Source: Vagococcus allomyrinae
Lineage (GTDB): Bacteria > Bacillota > Bacilli > Lactobacillales > Vagococcaceae
Assembly: GCF_017829975.1 (NCBI RefSeq)
Contig: NZ_JAEEGA010000015.1
Span: 62,001-126,000, forward strand
DNA: 64,000 nt
Direction of reading: 5' to 3'
A program made the position numbers and the translations under genes. Below, piece after piece: positions 7,855 to 15,803 of the stretch (position 1 is its first letter; each line of letters opens with the position of its first letter). The notes beneath the pieces were generated by a model that was not told where the DNA came from, made no database searches, and saw nothing but the letters and a program-made list of their open reading frames with translations.

Positions 7855-9477
7855 ATGAAAGAAAGAGAACGCGTATTTGAATTAGTTAAACAAGGTATTA
7901 TCACTACTGAAGAGGCTTTGGTCTTGTTAGAAAATATGGCAACTGAAAAAGACGAAAAGATTGTCAAAAAAGAAGCCCAGGACGTCAAAAAAGGTCCAAC
8001 CAAAACAAGTACAGAGAGCCCTGAAGACAAACCGTTTGATGAAAGTGATCTATTTGGTCCCGAAAAAGATTTAGAAGAGGCCGAAGAAGAAGCCTTTCAA
8101 AAATTTGCTGCCAATGAGGCTGAAGATCGTCAACGTCTTGAAAAGATTTTAGATGAATTGGCAACAGAAGCAAATAAAACATCTGCTGAGCTAGATGAAG
8201 TAAATGTTGAGATTCAAGGAATTGAAGCCGAAATTAAAGAAAAAGAAGAACAATTAATGGTTCTTAATACAATTGAAGAACTGGATGAGTTAGCTGAAGA
8301 TAAAGTGGCTGAACGTACTAAGATCGAAGAAGAATTAAGCGATCTAAATGCTAATAAAACTCAACTAGAAGTTGAAAAAGAAGCGTTTGAAGAGAAATTG
8401 AAAACCATTCGTAAAGAACAAAAAGAAGGTACTCGCGAACAATGGTCTAAGAAATTTGAAATTCCTAGTGATTGGGAAGAATCATTTACTGACTTTGGTC
8501 AAAAAATGGGTGAGGCTGGCACGCAGTTTGGTCGTAAGATGGGCGAAGCTGGCAACCAACTTGGACGTTTCTTTAAAGATACCATTAAAACAGTGACGGA
8601 AACAGTCAATGATAACGTGGATTGGAAAGACATTAACATTAAAGTTCCAGGTGTTGCGACTAACAGTTTCCAACATGAATTTTATTATCCTGAAACAGCG
8701 GCATCTTTAATTGATGTTAAAGTTGCTAATGGTGAAGTAACCTTTAGTACATGGGAATCAGCAGACTTAAAAGTGGTGGCTGACATCAAATTGTACGGGA
8801 AAATGGATGCGGACACGCCTTTTGAAGCGTTCTTAGAAAGAAGTCAAATTGATGTAGATGATGAAACGATCTCCTTCCAAATTCCAAATAAGAGAATTCG
8901 TGCAGATTTACATTTCTATTTACCAACACGGGTCTATGATCACATTTCAGTTAAACTATTGAATGGTGATGTTAATGTGGAAACTTTAGAAGCGAAAGAT
9001 GTGTTTATGAAGAGCACAAATGGCGATATGACCTTTAAGAATTTAACTGCTACAATGTTAGAAGTTGAAGGGGTCAATGGCGATGTTACAGTGAGTGATA
9101 GTGATATCATGGACTTCTTAGCGGAATCTGTTAATGGTGATTTTGTGGTTCAATCTAAAATTGAAAATGCGAATATCTCCAATGTTAACGGCGATATCAA
9201 GGTGACAGCGCAAAAAGAAAACTTGAAAAAGATTGAAGCTAAAGTGGTTAACGGGGCGATTAAAGTGGCCATACCAAAAGAAGTTGGCATCGAAGCTCTT
9301 GCAAAAACTAGTTTAGGTAGTATTAAAAATCGGATTGGTGAATTTGAAGTGATCCGTGAGAAAAAAGAAAAAACCAATCAAATGTTACAATTCCGTCGTT
9401 ATAATGAGGAGCAAACAGTCTACATTCGTTTGAGTACCACAACAGGTAGTGTTTACTTGAAAGACGCAGATCAGTAA
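7855..9477 (+). CDS. liaX: LiaX-like envelope stress protein (SHOCT-like N-terminus plus DUF4097)
   Basis: A 540-residue protein. The N-terminus (about 1-30) is a short helical SHOCT-like domain (VFELVKQGIITTEEALVLLE). A highly charged coiled coil follows (about 60-200), then a DUF4097 beta-helix (about 270-540) with repeated NGDV/NGDI turns. Length, domain order and the following PspC and holin-like genes match enterococcal LiaX. There LiaX is the surface-exposed sensor of daptomycin and cationic peptides that controls cell-membrane remodelling through LiaFSR. It has no classical signal peptide, as in that family. Part of the three-gene unit liaX-liaY-liaZ. The liaFSR genes are not in the window. 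Confidence 0.85.
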   Translation: MKERERVFELVKQGIITTEEALVLLENMATEKDEKIVKKEAQDVKKGPTKTSTESPEDKPFDESDLFGPEKDLEEAEEEAFQKFAANEAEDRQRLEKILDELATEANKTSAELDEVNVEIQGIEAEIKEKEEQLMVLNTIEELDELAEDKVAERTKIEEELSDLNANKTQLEVEKEAFEEKLKTIRKEQKEGTREQWSKKFEIPSDWEESFTDFGQKMGEAGTQFGRKMGEAGNQLGRFFKDTIKTVTETVNDNVDWKDINIKVPGVATNSFQHEFYYPETAASLIDVKVANGEVTFSTWESADLKVVADIKLYGKMDADTPFEAFLERSQIDVDDETISFQIPNKRIRADLHFYLPTRVYDHISVKLLNGDVNVETLEAKDVFMKSTNGDMTFKNLTATMLEVEGVNGDVTVSDSDIMDFLAESVNGDFVVQSKIENANISNVNGDIKVTAQKENLKKIEAKVVNGAIKVAIPKEVGIEALAKTSLGSIKNRIGEFEVIREKKEKTNQMLQFRRYNEEQTVYIRLSTTTGSVYLKDADQ

Positions 9478-9496
9478 TAACAAGTATTAAACAGAT

Positions 9497-9531
9497 AGGT
9501 ACGGAAGAAGCATTAGCTTCTTCTGGTACCT
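9497..9531 (+). other. Strong hairpin between liaX and liaY
   Basis: AGGTAC and GAAGAAGC (9497-9511) pair with GCTTCTTC and GTACCT (9516-9531) around the loop ATTA. No T-run follows. It probably stabilises the liaX 3' end or sets a different level for liaYZ. Confidence 0.6.
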
Positions 9532-9567
9532 AAGCTGAAAGATAATGTCAGAAGAGGTGAGAGAGAT

Positions 9568-9906
9568 ATGAAAAAGAAATTAACTAAATCAAGAAATAAC
9601 GTTGTCGTCTCTGGTGTGCTAGGTGGTATCAGTGAGTTTATCGGTATTGACCCGACAATCATTCGTGTTGTATACATCATACTATCGCTGTTCACAGCAG
9701 GATTTCCAGGTTTCATGTTATATATTGTTTTAATGATTATTATGCCGAGCGATCGCAGTAATGCGAATAGCTATAATGGGCCTTATAATCAAAATCAACA
9801 AAATCGCGATCGCTATCAGAGCTATCACGGTTACGGTAAGGAGCAAAAAGCTACAAAACGTAAAGAAGCTGAAAAAGTGAGCGATGATGATTGGAGCGAT
9901 TTCTAA
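9568..9906 (+). CDS. liaY: PspC-domain membrane protein, LiaY-like
   Basis: A 112-residue protein with an N-terminal PspC domain: a basic start, the motif SGVLGGISEFIGIDPTIIR (about residues 16-34), then a membrane segment of about 25 residues ending near MPSD. A polar tail rich in Asn, Gln and Tyr follows and ends in acidic DDDWSDF. Enterococcal LiaY carries this domain and acts between LiaX and phospholipid enzymes. The ATG follows GAGGTGAG. It overlaps liaZ by one base. Confidence 0.82.
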   Translation: MKKKLTKSRNNVVVSGVLGGISEFIGIDPTIIRVVYIILSLFTAGFPGFMLYIVLMIIMPSDRSNANSYNGPYNQNQQNRDRYQSYHGYGKEQKATKRKEAEKVSDDDWSDF

Positions 9907-10268
9907 TGTCGTATTTTCAACGTTTAATTGTTAATACGTTGACATTTATCTCACTCTCAGTCTTGCTACCTGACGATATGTTTCATGTTAATAGTTTTTT
10001 GATAGCGGTGATGGCAAGTTTTATTTTATCGATTTTAAATGGTTTTGTTAAACCGATATTATTACTGCTGTCACTGCCAATCACGATTATTACCCTCGGA
10101 TTATTCAGTTTTGTCATTAATGCGTTGATGCTGACAATGACCTCTAACCTGATTGGTCAATCAAATTTTGGTTTTTCCAGTTTCTGGACAGCTATTTTGG
10201 TGGCGATGATTATGTCATTTGTCAATTCGGTGGTAATTAATCATAATACATCAGATCGTTATGAATAA
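9906..10268 (+). CDS. liaZ: Phage holin family-4 (YvlD-like) membrane protein, LiaZ-like
   Basis: A 120-residue protein with four hydrophobic segments and almost no soluble part, matching the YvlD/holin-4 superfamily and the third gene of enterococcal liaXYZ. I take the ATG at 9906, coupled to the liaY stop as TAATG; an in-frame TTG at 9891 is less likely. Its biochemical role is not known; it is thought to work with LiaX and LiaY in the envelope response. A strong terminator follows. Confidence 0.8.
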   Translation: MSYFQRLIVNTLTFISLSVLLPDDMFHVNSFLIAVMASFILSILNGFVKPILLLLSLPITIITLGLFSFVINALMLTMTSNLIGQSNFGFSSFWTAILVAMIMSFVNSVVINHNTSDRYE

Positions 10269-10291
10269 GCTTGAAAGAAAAAAATTAGCTT

Positions 10292-10334
10292 GAGAACGCC
10301 TAGATTCCATTTGGAAAGAGGGCGTTCTTTTTTG
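10292..10334 (+). terminator. Terminator of liaXYZ
   Basis: GAACGCC (10294-10300) pairs with GGCGTTC (10321-10327). An inner helix, TTCC/GGAA, lies within the loop and six Ts follow. Confidence 0.9.
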
Positions 10335-10377
10335 TTGGAGAGATTATCGAGTGCCAGTTGACAGTTAACACCATTTT

Positions 10378-10541
10378 GTGGAACAACAAAATGGTCAGGA
10401 AGAATTGGCCAATTTAGTAGGCGTTCGGCGAGAGACAATTCTGCGATTAGTAAAAGGCGCAAGCCATCGTTGTAATTAGCCGTCGCTATCTTACGTGTTG
10501 TCAAGACACCGATCGAAGAATTGTTTATTTTTCCTGAATAA
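10378..10541 (+). pseudogene. Decayed XRE-family helix-turn-helix regulator
   Basis: Two frames together spell most of a small XRE repressor. From 10378 one frame reads through the helix-turn-helix QEELANLVGVRRETILRLVKG and then drifts to a stop at 10477-10479. From 10485, shifted by two bases, the other frame reads [18 protein letters not shown] and stops at 10539-10541. That is the usual C-terminal ending (IEELFIF) of regulators of about 65-70 residues. The segment that would join them is scrambled, and upstream a stop codon blocks the start. I conclude it is a broken gene with at least two lesions. It sits alone between the lia terminator and the nagB promoter. Confidence 0.72.
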
Positions 10542-10556
10542 TATCAGTTCTTGGAC

Positions 10557-10598
10557 TTGTATTTCCAGAGATAATATTTTATAATTGGACTATACCAA
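10557..10598 (+). promoter_or_regulatory. nagB promoter with a NagR/DasR-like operator
   Basis: TTGTAT (10557-10562), 17 bases, TATAAT (10580-10585) form a good sigma-A promoter. Immediately at the start site lies the palindrome TTGGACTATACCAA (10585-10598). It matches the amino-sugar repressor element TGGTCTAGACCA (dre) of GntR/HutC regulators at 10 of 12 core positions. A repressor here would block initiation. The repressor gene is not in the window. Confidence 0.65.
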
Positions 10599-10621
10599 AT
10601 AGCAGAATGGAGAAGTCAATG

Positions 10622-11332
10622 ATGAATATTATCGCAGTTAAGGACCAAGTAGAAGGTGGAAAAAAAGCTTTCGAATTAATCCGTCAAGGAATTGAAGGAA
10701 ATAACGCCCGTGTGTTAGGGTTAGCAACAGGAAGTACCCCTGTGACTTTATATGAAGAGATGGTGAAAAGTGATTTAGATTGTAGTCATTTAATCGCGAT
10801 TAACTTAGATGAATACGTTGGCTTAAAGGAGACAGACAGTCAAAGCTACCGGACATTTATGAATGAGCATTTATTTAATGCTAAACCGTTCAAAGAATCT
10901 TATGTACCAGACGGTATGGCGGCAGATGCAGATGCTGAGTGCGCTCGCTATGATCAAATCATTGCGAACAATCCAATTGACATTCAAGTGTTAGGTATTG
11001 GAACTAATGGTCATATTGGGTTTAATGAACCTGGTGCGCCCTTTGATTCAACCACTCGCAAAGTTGATTTGGTAGAGTCTACGATTGAATCAAATAAACG
11101 TTTCTTTGAGAAAAAAGAGGATGTGCCAACGCAAGCTTATTCAATGGGGATCGGCTCAATTTTAAAAGCTAAAGAGATCATTCTAATTGCTTATGGTGAA
11201 GCTAAGGCTGACGCACTTAAAGGAATGATTGAGGGACCTAAAACCGAAGATTGTCCTGCCAGCGCGTTACAAGATCATGCTAATATTTACGTAATTGCTG
11301 ATGAAGCAGCCTTGTCAAAATTATCTAAATAA
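10622..11332 (+). CDS. nagB: Glucosamine-6-phosphate deaminase
   Basis: Converts glucosamine-6-phosphate to fructose-6-phosphate and ammonia, feeding amino sugars into glycolysis. About 236 residues, the short Gram-positive length. Motifs visible: [12 protein letters not shown] for phosphate binding, NLDEYVGL with the catalytic Asp, [14 protein letters not shown] with the ring-opening His, and the late SALQDH. Two adjacent ATGs (10619 and 10622) fit the GGAG at 10609; I prefer 10622 because the protein then begins MNIIAV like its relatives. It is a single-gene unit between its own promoter and terminator. Confidence 0.94.
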   Translation: MNIIAVKDQVEGGKKAFELIRQGIEGNNARVLGLATGSTPVTLYEEMVKSDLDCSHLIAINLDEYVGLKETDSQSYRTFMNEHLFNAKPFKESYVPDGMAADADAECARYDQIIANNPIDIQVLGIGTNGHIGFNEPGAPFDSTTRKVDLVESTIESNKRFFEKKEDVPTQAYSMGIGSILKAKEIILIAYGEAKADALKGMIEGPKTEDCPASALQDHANIYVIADEAALSKLSK

Positions 11333-11342
11333 CTTTCTTAAG

Positions 11343-11384
11343 ACTTTCTTACTTATCATCTTAGATGAGTAAGAGAGTTTTTTT
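11343..11384 (+). terminator. Terminator of nagB
   Basis: ACTTTCTTACT (11343-11353) pairs with AGTAAGAGAGT across a short loop, with one mismatch, followed by a run of Ts to 11384. Confidence 0.85.
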
Positions 11385-11543
11385 GTCATGAGATCAGCTC
11401 TTGACAACTCGTCATTGTTTTTATTACTGATGACGTAACAAAGACGGTTTGTCCTTGATGAGGGCTTAAATCGGAAGGGCAATAAGAATTAACCGTAATT
11501 AAAAGAGGAGAGAAATGGTATTGTCGAAATATTCGGAAAACAC

Positions 11544-11572
11544 TTGTTTATCATTTAACAAACCTTTATTAT
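11544..11572 (+). promoter_or_regulatory. Candidate promoter of the sensor-kinase pair
   Basis: TTGTTT (11544-11549), 17 bases, TATTAT (11567-11572), ending 43 bases before the first kinase start codon. An inverted repeat, CGTCAT (11410-11415) with ATGACG (11430-11435), lies further upstream in the same gap. Confidence 0.5.
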
Positions 11573-11615
11573 GAAATAGAATCGTTATTTTACAAGCACA
11601 GAAAGGCGGATTAGA

Positions 11616-12926
11616 ATGGGGGTAACGGTAGTAGAGGTTTATATCTTTAATTTTTTTAGTTCTTTCATAGAAATAGGGCCAGTGGCTGCTCTGGCGTTTT
11701 TTACCCTTAGAGAAAAATATTCGTGGCGATGCAAATTGGGCTTAATTCTTTTGCTTAGCCTTAGTTATTGGTTAATCAATTCATTATTAACAGATATTTC
11801 ACTCCCTTCAATGTCTTTCCGAAGTCAGTTATTAGCAGAGGTCTTATTTTTCGTAGTTCAAGTTATCTTGTGTCGAATATTTATTCGAAAGCCTGCAATG
11901 ACTTATTTGGGACTTGTTAGTTTTTATAAGGTGTTTTTTCATATGGTGGGAGGTATAGTAGCCATTATCAGAGTAATATATTTAAGGGACTTAAGCACCC
12001 TTTCTGCTGAAGTAATCTGTATTGCGATTTACGGCTTGATAGCGATGGTGGTAATCATCATATTGGTATGGCATCAGCCTGGTTTTTTATTAAAGGTTTA
12101 TGATGTGTTTCAAATGAAATCGATGATTTTTTTTACGGTATTAGGAGTGACTAGTTATGCATTACTGCCGATAATCGTTGACGATGTATTGCAACAGTAT
12201 TTGGAGCTCGAGCCTAGTGTAAGTCTAATTGTTATCAACGTCTATTTGTTTTTAATTGCTGTATCTCTTTATTCATTGGTCAATTTATTTGCTAATAGCC
12301 TGAGCCAGAAGCAGATTCTAAAAGACCACCACATGACGATTTTACAACAAGAGATGTATATTAAACGATTAGAAAGTATTCAAAAAGAGATGCGGTTATT
12401 ACGCCATGATTATAAGAATATCTTAGCTAGTGCTTATTTGGATGAGTCAGGTGTTAACCTTGAGGAAGGTCAATTATACCTCAACGAGAAGTTGGCAAGT
12501 TTCGATCAGAATATTGTTGATAATATTCGCTTGTTAAATCAATTATCCGCAATTGAACTAATAGACATCCGCAGCTTTATCTTAGGTAAAATTGATGAGT
12601 TGGCAACCAATCAAATTGCGTTTAATTTGGAAGTTCATTCTCCAGTGTCAGTTTGCCCAGTTAATGTGGCGGATTTAATGCGATGTTTGGACTTGTTAAT
12701 GACTGAAGCAGTTAGGGAAATCACTCAGTTAGAAAAACCTAAAATAGATTTGGTGATATTGCAAGAAGCTAAGGTGTTGACTATTATTGTGAAATATCAA
12801 ACGATTGAAGGGAGTCAATCTAAGATGCCTCAAGAGTATGATCAAATAATAAAAAAGTACCACAAAGCGGTAAGGCGTACCTTGTTTGAGGAAGGGAAGC
12901 TGCTCCAAGTATTGAAATTGAGTTAA
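11616..12926 (+). CDS. AgrC-like membrane sensor with degenerate GHKL domain (probable pseudokinase)
   Basis: A 436-residue protein with about six or seven N-terminal membrane segments (to about residue 225). A coiled-coil dimerisation helix carrying RLLRHDYKN follows, with the potential phospho-acceptor His264, and then a GHKL-type region. The ATP-binding part is broken: where the neighbour has LLDNA, this protein has LMTEA (Glu364 in the Asn place). The stretch holding the GYSTKGENRGLGL glycine box is deleted. The neighbour shares long identical blocks such as ESIQKEMRLL, so the two arose by tandem duplication. It could accept phosphate from or regulate its partner but should not bind ATP itself. 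Start ATG follows AAAGGCGG. Confidence 0.8.
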   Translation: MGVTVVEVYIFNFFSSFIEIGPVAALAFFTLREKYSWRCKLGLILLLSLSYWLINSLLTDISLPSMSFRSQLLAEVLFFVVQVILCRIFIRKPAMTYLGLVSFYKVFFHMVGGIVAIIRVIYLRDLSTLSAEVICIAIYGLIAMVVIIILVWHQPGFLLKVYDVFQMKSMIFFTVLGVTSYALLPIIVDDVLQQYLELEPSVSLIVINVYLFLIAVSLYSLVNLFANSLSQKQILKDHHMTILQQEMYIKRLESIQKEMRLLRHDYKNILASAYLDESGVNLEEGQLYLNEKLASFDQNIVDNIRLLNQLSAIELIDIRSFILGKIDELATNQIAFNLEVHSPVSVCPVNVADLMRCLDLLMTEAVREITQLEKPKIDLVILQEAKVLTIIVKYQTIEGSQSKMPQEYDQIIKKYHKAVRRTLFEEGKLLQVLKLS

Positions 12927-12956
12927 CTAAAATAATTTATGGATAGGAGAGCTAAA

Positions 12957-14309
12957 ATGGGGGTGTCGTTAGGCGAACTGTTTATATTAAATCTTATATC
13001 AAGTATTTGCCAATTTATGCCATTAGTTTTTTTACTATCACACCTAATGGGGGAGAGATTGTCAATAAAAAAAGCTCTTTCGTTAATATGTGTCATGTCA
13101 TGTGGACTTGCTCTATTGTGGAGCTTGTTAACAGATCTGCGTTATCCGGTGATTACGATAACTCGGCTATTTTTGATGATTGTGTTAGAACCAGTGGTTT
13201 ATATAGTGGTATTGCGTCGTTACTTTAAGCAAGGAATTACTCGAATTTATGGAATCATCTGCATGCTTCTAATTTTTTTCTCTATCCTTGATAATATTAC
13301 CGGGACAATTAGAGTGACGGCGTTGAATGACCTTGGGAATATAGCTGCTTCAATCCTTTTATTGGGGCCACAATGTTTAATGGCGTGTTTGATGGCAGTG
13401 GTTCTTGTTAAAAAGTTTCCCTCTTTTTTAAGAAAAGTTAAATTGGTTAGTGAAAGTAGTGCGATCTATATTGGGTCTATTATAGCTTATTATGTTTATA
13501 CCCAAATCCCACCATTTCTACATTTTTATTTAACGGATGTTCTGATGTGGAGCGAAATTACGTCAAGAATAGTTTTGTATACTTATAATGTCAGTTTTTA
13601 CGTGGTGCTGATCATGTTAATGACAGGATTCTCTAATACTCATTATCAAAAGAAACAACTAATTTCTCATGAAATGACCATATTACAACAAGAAGTCTAC
13701 GTAAAAAAATTAGAAAGTATTCAAAAAGAGATGAGGTTGTTGCAGCACGACTATCAAAATATTTTAACTGCTACTTACTTTACATCTGGCAACTCAGAAA
13801 TGAAAGATAAACTAGGCGCGAGTTTGAAGCAAGCTGATGAAGGGCTGGTTAATGCGCTTAAAGAAGAAACTCAGCTAACGGACATTAGAATTATGGAAAT
13901 TCGTGGCATCGTTTTAAGCAAGTTATTAGAAATGGAAAAACGGAATATTGAATTTAGTTTGGTGGTTAATGCTCCAATTCAACATTGTGATATTCAGATA
14001 ACCGATTTAGTCCGTTGTTTGGGGATATTGCTTGATAATGCTATAGAGGCCGTTGAAGATACGCCACAGCCGATGATTGACTTGCGTTTAAATCAGGCTG
14101 ACGACGGGCTGTTGATTGTGGTGCAGAACGCGTTGAATCACACCGTTCCGACTGACGAAATCTGGCAAACGGGGTATTCGACAAAAGGAGAAAATCGCGG
14201 ATTAGGGTTGACTAGTTATCAAAACATTGTTGATAAGTATCAGAATGTTATAAAGAAAACGAGGATTGAAAACAATTACTTTACGCAAATTATGAAAATA
14301 GCCTCCTAG
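12957..14309 (+). CDS. AgrC-like GHKL sensor histidine kinase
   Basis: A 450-residue membrane kinase of the AgrC/FsrC/ComD peptide-sensing type: about six N-terminal membrane segments (to about 225), then RLLQHDYQN with His264, then an intact GHKL ATPase. The N box LLDNAIEA has Asn361, followed by VVQNALN and the glycine box RGLGL near 415. I start it at 12957, after ATAGGAG, because it then begins MGVSLGELFILN in parallel with the MGVTVVEVYIFN of the upstream paralogue; an in-frame ATG lies at 12939. His264 falls at the same residue number in both proteins. No response regulator and no AgrB/AgrD-type genes are nearby, so its ligand and target are unknown. Confidence 0.85.
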   Translation: MGVSLGELFILNLISSICQFMPLVFLLSHLMGERLSIKKALSLICVMSCGLALLWSLLTDLRYPVITITRLFLMIVLEPVVYIVVLRRYFKQGITRIYGIICMLLIFFSILDNITGTIRVTALNDLGNIAASILLLGPQCLMACLMAVVLVKKFPSFLRKVKLVSESSAIYIGSIIAYYVYTQIPPFLHFYLTDVLMWSEITSRIVLYTYNVSFYVVLIMLMTGFSNTHYQKKQLISHEMTILQQEVYVKKLESIQKEMRLLQHDYQNILTATYFTSGNSEMKDKLGASLKQADEGLVNALKEETQLTDIRIMEIRGIVLSKLLEMEKRNIEFSLVVNAPIQHCDIQITDLVRCLGILLDNAIEAVEDTPQPMIDLRLNQADDGLLIVVQNALNHTVPTDEIWQTGYSTKGENRGLGLTSYQNIVDKYQNVIKKTRIENNYFTQIMKIAS

Positions 14310-14411
14310 AACCGAATTCTTCAAACGTAGACTAAGAAGGCATTGGTATTCGCCGTAACGTGGACTATGCCGGTGAAGTCTTGAACCGATAAATAGTGAT
14401 AGGAGGAAAAC

Positions 14412-14443
14412 GGCTGAGCGACTTTTTAAGCGCTCAGTTTTTG
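14412..14443 (+). terminator. Terminator after the sensor-kinase pair
   Basis: CTGAGCG (14414-14420) pairs perfectly with CGCTCAG (14431-14437) and is followed by five Ts. Confidence 0.9.
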
Positions 14444-14485
14444 ATTGGAAATTATACGGCCAAAAGGGGGTGAAATGATTGTGAC

Positions 14486-14550
14486 TTGAATAATGTTAAA
14501 AAATGTTTTATAATGAATTTACTAAATAATTTACCAGGAGGTTTACTAAA
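14486..14550 (+). promoter_or_regulatory. gal operon promoter with repeated TTTACTAAA
   Basis: TTGAAT (14486-14491), 17 bases, TATAAT (14509-14514). Just downstream the nonamer TTTACTAAA occurs twice (14518-14526 and 14542-14550), 24 bases apart, with a related TTTACC between. The second copy lies between the ribosome site and the galK start codon. These may be GalR recognition elements; that is inference. Confidence 0.6.
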
Positions 14551-15714
14551 ATGTTGAACAGATTGAAAGCAGCATTTAAGGAAACATTTGAAGCAACCAG
14601 TGAAGGCGCTTTTTTTGCCCCAGGACGAATTAACTTAATTGGGGAACACACTGATTACAACGGAGGTAATGTTTTTCCTTGTTCGATTTCTATGGGGACA
14701 TATGGCATAGTACGGAAACGTGAGGATCGTTTGGTTCGTTTATTCTCAGAGAATATACCTGAGAAAGGGATTATTCAATTTAGTTTAGACGAATTAGCTT
14801 ACAATAAAGAGGATAACTGGGCCAATTACCCTAAGGGAATGATAAAGTATCTTCAAGAAGCTGGCTATTCTATTGACTCCGGTTTTGATGTTTATTACTA
14901 TGGAAATATACCGAACGGAGCGGGCCTATCTTCATCAGCCTCAATCGAACTATTAACAGGTGTGATTGTTCGTGACTTGATGAAACTGGACATGGAAATG
15001 TTAGAACTAGTCAAGATTGGTAAGCAGGTTGAAAATGAATTTATCGGTGTCAATTCTGGTATTATGGATCAGTTTGCAATTGGCATGGGACAAAAAGACA
15101 TGGCAATTTTACTTGATACTAACACCCTGATTTATGAGATGGTGCCAGTCAAATTAGGAGAATATGTGATTGCCATTATGAACACCAATAAACGTCGTGA
15201 ATTAGCGGATTCAAAATATAATGAGCGTCGAAGTGAATGTGAAGAGGCCTTGGCTCGCTTGCAAAAAGGTTTAGCTATTCAAGCCTTAGGGGAGTTAGAC
15301 AATCAAACGTTTGAAGCGCATACTGATTTAATCGGGGATCCAACCTTAATTAAGCGTGCCCGTCATGCAGTTACAGAAAATCAACGCACGCTGAAAGCGA
15401 AAGCGGCTTTAGAGGCCAATCGTCTAGAAGAGTTTGGCTTATTGCTCAATGCTTCTCATGAGTCTTTAGCCCATGATTATGAAGTGACAGGTCTTGAACT
15501 GGATACGTTGGTTTATGCCGCTCAAAAACAGCCAGGTGTCTTAGGAGCTCGTATGACAGGTGCTGGTTTTGGGGGCTGTAGTATTGCCTTGGTTAAAGAG
15601 AGTGAGTTGGACAATTTTATTCATGAAGTTGGCAAAGTGTATGAAGAAGCGATCGGTTATCAAGCAGATTTTTATAAAGCATTGATTCACAATGGTGCTG
15701 GAAAACTGTCATAG
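14551..15714 (+). CDS. galK: Galactokinase
   Basis: Phosphorylates alpha-D-galactose at C1 with ATP, the first committed step of the Leloir pathway. At 387 residues it has the usual length. The three GHMP-kinase signatures are visible: [15 protein letters not shown] near residue 27 (galactose binding), [11 protein letters not shown] near 126 (phosphate loop), and [14 protein letters not shown] near 333. The ATG follows AGGAGG. It is the first gene of galK-galE-galT-galR. No galactose permease or mutarotase gene is in the window. Confidence 0.96.
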   Translation: MLNRLKAAFKETFEATSEGAFFAPGRINLIGEHTDYNGGNVFPCSISMGTYGIVRKREDRLVRLFSENIPEKGIIQFSLDELAYNKEDNWANYPKGMIKYLQEAGYSIDSGFDVYYYGNIPNGAGLSSSASIELLTGVIVRDLMKLDMEMLELVKIGKQVENEFIGVNSGIMDQFAIGMGQKDMAILLDTNTLIYEMVPVKLGEYVIAIMNTNKRRELADSKYNERRSECEEALARLQKGLAIQALGELDNQTFEAHTDLIGDPTLIKRARHAVTENQRTLKAKAALEANRLEEFGLLLNASHESLAHDYEVTGLELDTLVYAAQKQPGVLGARMTGAGFGGCSIALVKESELDNFIHEVGKVYEEAIGYQADFYKALIHNGAGKLS

Positions 15715-15803
15715 TTATTTGGCAATTAATTTGGTAGAATGAATGAGGAAATAAGAAGTTTCTTATTGAATAAAATGACTGATACATAGAAAGTGGGATA
15801 TTA

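Noticed and set aside
10259-10504. 81-codon minus-strand frame across the XRE relic
   Set aside because: It runs through the liaZ terminator and has no ribosome site; the plus-strand relic explains the sequence better.
14340-14392. Short coding-like fragment (reads GIGIRRNVDYAGEVLNR) after the kinase pair
   Set aside because: Only 17 codons between stops, no family I can name, no ribosome site; chance or an unrecognisable relic.
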